From Candidatus Lustribacter telmatis (lineage in GTDB: Bacteria > Vulcanimicrobiota > Vulcanimicrobiia > Vulcanimicrobiales > Vulcanimicrobiaceae), in the NCBI GenBank assembly GCA_003164045.1, contig PLRU01000019.1, positions 1-53,322 of the forward strand: a DNA stretch of 53,322 bases. The letters are read 5' to 3'. This document shows, piece after piece, positions 50,142 to 53,322 of this stretch. Under the pieces are notes generated by a model. The model worked only from the letters and a program-made list of their open reading frames with translations. It ran no database searches and was not told where the DNA came from. The translations under genes were made by a program, and so were the position numbers. Numbering within the stretch: the first letter of the stretch is position 1; every line of letters begins with the position of its first letter.

Positions 50142-51668
50142 ATGGCATCACGCACGCTGGCAGGTCTAGCGCTCTTCGCTCTGACCGTTCTCCCGATGAG
50201 CGCCGCCCAGGTCAACGCGCAGGCGACGATGTCGCCATCTCCGCCCACGCCCGGCCCGTACGGGTCACCGGTCCCGCGCGGCACGGGGCCGGCCGCGTTG
50301 CCGTCCCCGATCTCGAGTCTGCCGCCGGCGAGCCAGCCGCTGACGCTGCCCTATCCGGCTTACGGAACGCCGGTTCCGGGCGTGAACCGCGGCATTCCGG
50401 CAGCGGGAATTCCGCAGATCGTGACGCTCGATCAGGCCATCGCGATCGGCTTCGCGCGTTCGCCGCTCTTGGCGCAAGCGCGCGCAACGATTGTCATCGA
50501 CACGGCTCCGGTCGATCTCGCGAAGACGGCCGTGTTGCCGAACATCGCCGGCACCGCATCGACGGCGCACGACTACACGCAAAACGCGCAAGACGGAAGT
50601 CAGACGCGCTCGACCGGGAATACAAACGTAGCGGCCAACAGTCTCTCGGTTGCGCTCAAGCAGCTGATTTTTGACGGCGGTAAAGTCGCCGCCGAATTGC
50701 GCGCTGCGAAGGCGACGCAAGCCGGGTCGATTGCGACGTACAAACGGCAGCTGCAAACGGTTGCCTATAATATCGCCAACTTGTATTATGCGGCGCTCGC
50801 GGCGCAGCGCACGACGCAAGTCGCGAACGAAACGGTCAAGCTCAATCAGGTCAACGCGGATCTCGTCTCGGCGCAGATTCAGGCCGGCACGACGGCGCGT
50901 TCCGACTTGCTCACCGCGGAATTGCCGGTCGCGCAGGCGCGCGTCGCATTGGTCAAAGATCAAGGCGCGGAGCTTTCGGCGCAGGCCGCCTTCGTCAACG
51001 CGATGGGCATTGATGCGAACACCTACGTGCTGCCGGCGGATGACGGCAACGTCCTCGCCGGTTCCAGCGGCGCGCCCCAAGTTGCCGTGCCGACGTACGC
51101 GGTGGCAATCGCGCGCGCATACATGCTGCGGCCCGATTTCTCGGCGCAGCAACTCGCGATCTCCAGTACGCAAGCGTCGCTCAAGGCCGCAAGGCTCGGA
51201 CTCTTCCCCAACCTCAACGGCAGCGGTTCTTATGGTACCGCCTCGACCGACCCCAACGGCGGCACTTTCCGCAACTCTGGTTCGATCGGGCTGACGCTGT
51301 CGATCCCGATCTTCGATCAGGGCATCACGCACGCGCAGGTCGAGCAGGCGCAAGGCCAACTCGATGCGGCGGTAGCGCAGCTCGAAACGGCGCGCGAAGG
51401 GATTCAGCTCAACGTCAAACAGACGCTGGTGAGCCTCGTTTCGGCCGGCGCGACGTTCGATCAAACCCAAGCAGAGCTCGCGAACGCCCGCGAAGTACTG
51501 CAAGCCACTCAGGCACAGTACGCGGCCGGCGTCACCACGCTGCCGCTGCTGCTCAACGCCGAAGTCGGCCTGACGCAGGCGCTCGTCGACCAGGTCAACG
51601 CCGTCTACGCGCTGCGCCAAGCCGAAGCGGCCTTTCTCTTTGCGGAGGGTGCCAACGCTCCGGCGTGA
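50142..51668 (+). CDS. TolC-type outer-membrane efflux protein
   Basis: A 508-residue exported OEP-family protein: signal peptide (about 1-27), a Pro-rich stretch of about 60 residues not usual in TolC, then the two homologous halves with ALKQLIFDGGKVAAELRAAKA and LTLSIPIFDQGITHAQVEQAQ, the characteristic strand-helix (IFDxG) repeats, and long helices (LDAAVAQLETAREGIQLNVKQTLVSL). ATG 50142 is used; TTG 50130 is in frame but sits 1 nt from AGGAG. Partner of the adaptor upstream; no inner-membrane pump gene is present. Confidence 0.9.
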   Translation: MASRTLAGLALFALTVLPMSAAQVNAQATMSPSPPTPGPYGSPVPRGTGPAALPSPISSLPPASQPLTLPYPAYGTPVPGVNRGIPAAGIPQIVTLDQAIAIGFARSPLLAQARATIVIDTAPVDLAKTAVLPNIAGTASTAHDYTQNAQDGSQTRSTGNTNVAANSLSVALKQLIFDGGKVAAELRAAKATQAGSIATYKRQLQTVAYNIANLYYAALAAQRTTQVANETVKLNQVNADLVSAQIQAGTTARSDLLTAELPVAQARVALVKDQGAELSAQAAFVNAMGIDANTYVLPADDGNVLAGSSGAPQVAVPTYAVAIARAYMLRPDFSAQQLAISSTQASLKAARLGLFPNLNGSGSYGTASTDPNGGTFRNSGSIGLTLSIPIFDQGITHAQVEQAQGQLDAAVAQLETAREGIQLNVKQTLVSLVSAGATFDQTQAELANAREVLQATQAQYAAGVTTLPLLLNAEVGLTQALVDQVNAVYALRQAEAAFLFAEGANAPA

Positions 51669-51678
51669 AGCCCCGTTC

Positions 51679-52809
51679 ATGACAAGTACCCTGCCCGCGT
51701 GGATCGACGACCCGGTAAACGCGGCGATTCTCGCAGTGAGTGAAGACCGGCTGGCCGGCTTTCAACTCGACCCGTTCGGTCAAATCGCCGAGCAGGCGGG
51801 CGTCGATGTGGACGTCGTGCTCGAGCGCATCGTCGCGATGCTCGATGCCGGCACGATCCGCCGCGTGCGCCAAACGCTGATGGCGACGAACCTTGCCGCC
51901 GGCGCGCTGGTGGCGTGGCAAGTTCCGAACGAGCGCCTGACCGACGCGTTCGAGTATCTCTTTCGCGAAGATCCGTTCTCCGGTCACTGCGTGATCCGCA
52001 CGACCGACGCGGCGACGCCGGGTTCGAACTATCGGCTCTGGACGACGCTCAAAGTGCCGCAGGGATTTTCGATCGAGAAGCACGCGCGGCATCTCGCCGC
52101 GCAGATCGGCGCCGAACATTTTCGCTTGATGCCCGCGAAGTGTTTGTTCGTGCTGGGTGTCGGGCACGTTCGGCGCCGCGGCCTTGCGCCGGGTGCGCGT
52201 GCCGACGAGCCGGCCAAGCCGACGAACACCGAGATCGTGGAGCTGAGCGCGCTCGAATGGCGCGTGCTGACCGCGATCAAACGCGAGTTTGCCAAGGACG
52301 AAATCGTACGCGACGTGTGGGCTGCGCGTGCGCGCGAGGCGGGCGTGTCGCTGGCGGAATTCGAGCAGATCGGCACGGCGCTCAACGCGCGCGGTGTGGT
52401 CGGCCGCTTCTCCACGTTTCTCGAACACGTCAAGCCGAACGACGCGGGCGAGCGCGTGACGCGATACAACGGGCTCTTCCATTGGGCCGTTCCGCCCGGT
52501 CGCGAACTCGAAGCGGGCGGTGAAGTCGGCCGGCACTTCTGCATGACGCACGCCTACTGGCGCGAAGGCGGTCCGGAATTCCGCAACGTCAACGTGATGG
52601 GTGTGCTGCACGGTACCGAAAAAGAAGCGGTGCTCGCACACAAAGCCGCGATCGACGAACATCTTCGCGAAGCGGGCATCGACTTCAGTTACACCAACGT
52701 GTTCTGGGGCGGGCGCAGCGAGATCAAGCCGTCGGAGATCGTGCCGCAAGCATTCGTGGACTACTGCAACGCGCGCGGGATCGATCCCGACGCGCAGCGC
52801 AGTGAGTAG
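51679..52809 (+). CDS. Fused Lrp/AsnC-type protein, siroheme-decarboxylase-like (AhbA/AhbB or NirDL type)
   Basis: A 376-residue protein composed of two AsnC-type halves. Half one: an HTH at about 30-75 (DPFGQIAEQAGVDVDVVLERI, then TIRRVRQ) and an AsnC-like ligand domain ending about 165. Half two: HTH-like helices from about 190, then VVGRFSTFLEHVKPND, HFCMTHAYWREGG and NVMGVLHGTEKE. These resemble the HCYxR and YNLYxMVHG motifs of siroheme decarboxylases, which make didecarboxysiroheme in alternative haem or haem d1 synthesis. A plain transcriptional regulator remains possible. ATG 51679 is 10 nt after the TolC gene. Confidence 0.65.
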   Translation: MTSTLPAWIDDPVNAAILAVSEDRLAGFQLDPFGQIAEQAGVDVDVVLERIVAMLDAGTIRRVRQTLMATNLAAGALVAWQVPNERLTDAFEYLFREDPFSGHCVIRTTDAATPGSNYRLWTTLKVPQGFSIEKHARHLAAQIGAEHFRLMPAKCLFVLGVGHVRRRGLAPGARADEPAKPTNTEIVELSALEWRVLTAIKREFAKDEIVRDVWAARAREAGVSLAEFEQIGTALNARGVVGRFSTFLEHVKPNDAGERVTRYNGLFHWAVPPGRELEAGGEVGRHFCMTHAYWREGGPEFRNVNVMGVLHGTEKEAVLAHKAAIDEHLREAGIDFSYTNVFWGGRSEIKPSEIVPQAFVDYCNARGIDPDAQRSE

Positions 52810-53191
52810 CGCACCGTGGCGGAGCGAGCGGAAACCGCCGCCGCCGGGTACCGATGTATGCGCGTTCGCCGACGTCCTCGACGGCAAAGCGCGCGTGGTT
52901 CCGTTCGGCCGCGGCTGGCCGGGCGTCGAAGTGGTCGTGGTCCGGGAAGGCGATCGCGTTTACGGCTACATCAACGAATGCGCGCACATGACCGTGCCGT
53001 TGAATCTGCTCGATGATTTCGGCGTCGAAACGAACAAGTATCGCATGCTGTGCGATCATCATTACGCGACGTTCCGCTTCAGCGACGGCTACTGCCTCGA
53101 AGGCCCGTGTCAGGGTGAGTCGCTGACTGCCGTTCCGCTTGCCGTGCGCGCGGGTCGCGTCGTTATCGCGGCCGGTTCCGCCGCGAAGTAA
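52802..53191 (+). CDS. Rieske-type [2Fe-2S] ferredoxin
   Basis: A 129-residue soluble protein with one Rieske centre: Cys60-x-His62 (ECAHMTVPLN) and Cys84-x2-His87 (MLCDHHYATF), the ferredoxin/NirD-like spacing of 21 residues. The first 20 residues are disordered. GTG 52802 overlaps the stop of the siroheme-decarboxylase-like gene by 8 nt, so the pair is translationally coupled. It may deliver electrons to the partner or to an oxygenase such as those at 29.2 and 32.3 kb. Confidence 0.9.
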   Translation: MSSAPWRSERKPPPPGTDVCAFADVLDGKARVVPFGRGWPGVEVVVVREGDRVYGYINECAHMTVPLNLLDDFGVETNKYRMLCDHHYATFRFSDGYCLEGPCQGESLTAVPLAVRAGRVVIAAGSAAK

Positions 53192-53322
53192 GCCGCAACG
53201 GCGAGCCCCACGCAGCCGAGCAGCGGAACCGCGCGCAGTATGCCCCATGCGGGCATGAACGCATTGAGGCCGGCGCGTTGCTGCTCGGCGCCCCACACGG
53301 CGCTGGCGTCGAGGTTCACGGC
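53110..53322 (-). CDS. Possible membrane protein fragment, 5' end outside window
   Basis: The minus-strand frame is open from 53110 to the right edge (71 codons). It holds one hydrophobic helix (GILRAVPLLGCVGLAVAAYF) and ends TASGTAVSDSP. Convergent overlap of 82 nt with the Rieske ferredoxin gene is unusual, so it may be a real C-terminal part of a gene or a shadow of the ferredoxin. Low confidence. Confidence 0.3.
   Translation of the reverse strand, partial: AVNLDASAVWGAEQQRAGLNAFMPAWGILRAVPLLGCVGLAVAAYFAAEPAAITTRPARTASGTAVSDSP

Overview
The window is GC-rich, densely coding DNA from a chromosome of a didermic (Gram-negative type) bacterium. Evidence for an outer membrane is a TolC-type channel with its periplasmic adaptor, a cytochrome-porin fusion and a predicted outer-membrane barrel carrying a copper-amine-oxidase-N (stalk) domain. 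GTG and TTG starts are common and genes are packed with 1-30 bp overlaps. The gene mix (stalk-domain proteins, orphan substrate-binding proteins, Pro/Thr/Ser-rich linkers, Rieske oxygenases, a short SUF operon) fits Candidatus Eremiobacterota/Vulcanimicrobiota; this is inference, with no rRNA or marker gene in view. I see no tRNA, rRNA, CRISPR, insertion sequence or prophage.

Layout. 1-4.6 kb: end of an MBL-fold hydrolase, then a leftward block of a PHP phosphoesterase with a histone-H1-like tail, a peptide-binding lipoprotein and pyrE; a structured RNA element with an intrinsic terminator precedes the block. 4.8-8.4 kb: a tandem DUF5069-like protein, a small secreted protein, and the most striking locus: an ECF sigma factor abutting a zinc-type anti-sigma domain fused to an intact O6-alkylguanine-DNA alkyltransferase. 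8.4-14.3 kb: GH125 glycosidase, membrane and hypothetical proteins, an acetyl-CoA-synthetase-like enzyme. 14.3-16.6 kb: Cyc2-like porin-cytochrome and a triheme cytochrome c. 16.7-21.4 kb: complete Liv-type ABC importer. 22-26.9 kb: sufCDSU operon divergent from sufR, plus a second IscU-like scaffold; no sufB. 26.9-35.4 kb: catabolic region with two Rieske oxygenases, two orphan binding proteins, a MarR regulator, flavin reductase, glyoxalase-II-like hydrolase and O-methyltransferase. 35.4-42 kb: superoxide dismutase, LON-domain protein, urate-oxidase-N-type membrane protein, FolD, SIMPL and TlpA-like proteins, and an HTH/membrane-protein cassette. 42-46.5 kb: TldD/TldE protease pair. 46.5-53.3 kb: stalk-barrel protein, thioesterase, RND-type adaptor and TolC, a fused siroheme-decarboxylase-like protein and a Rieske ferredoxin.

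Regulation that can be read from sequence: good sigma70-type promoters with overlapping palindromes precede the sufC, MarR-linked Rieske and HTH-cassette operons, and in two cases the -10 box lies 7 nt from the start codon, implying leaderless mRNAs. The longest stretches without a gene are 4572-4853 (structured leader) and 47869-48115 (several hairpins); no gap exceeds 300 bases.
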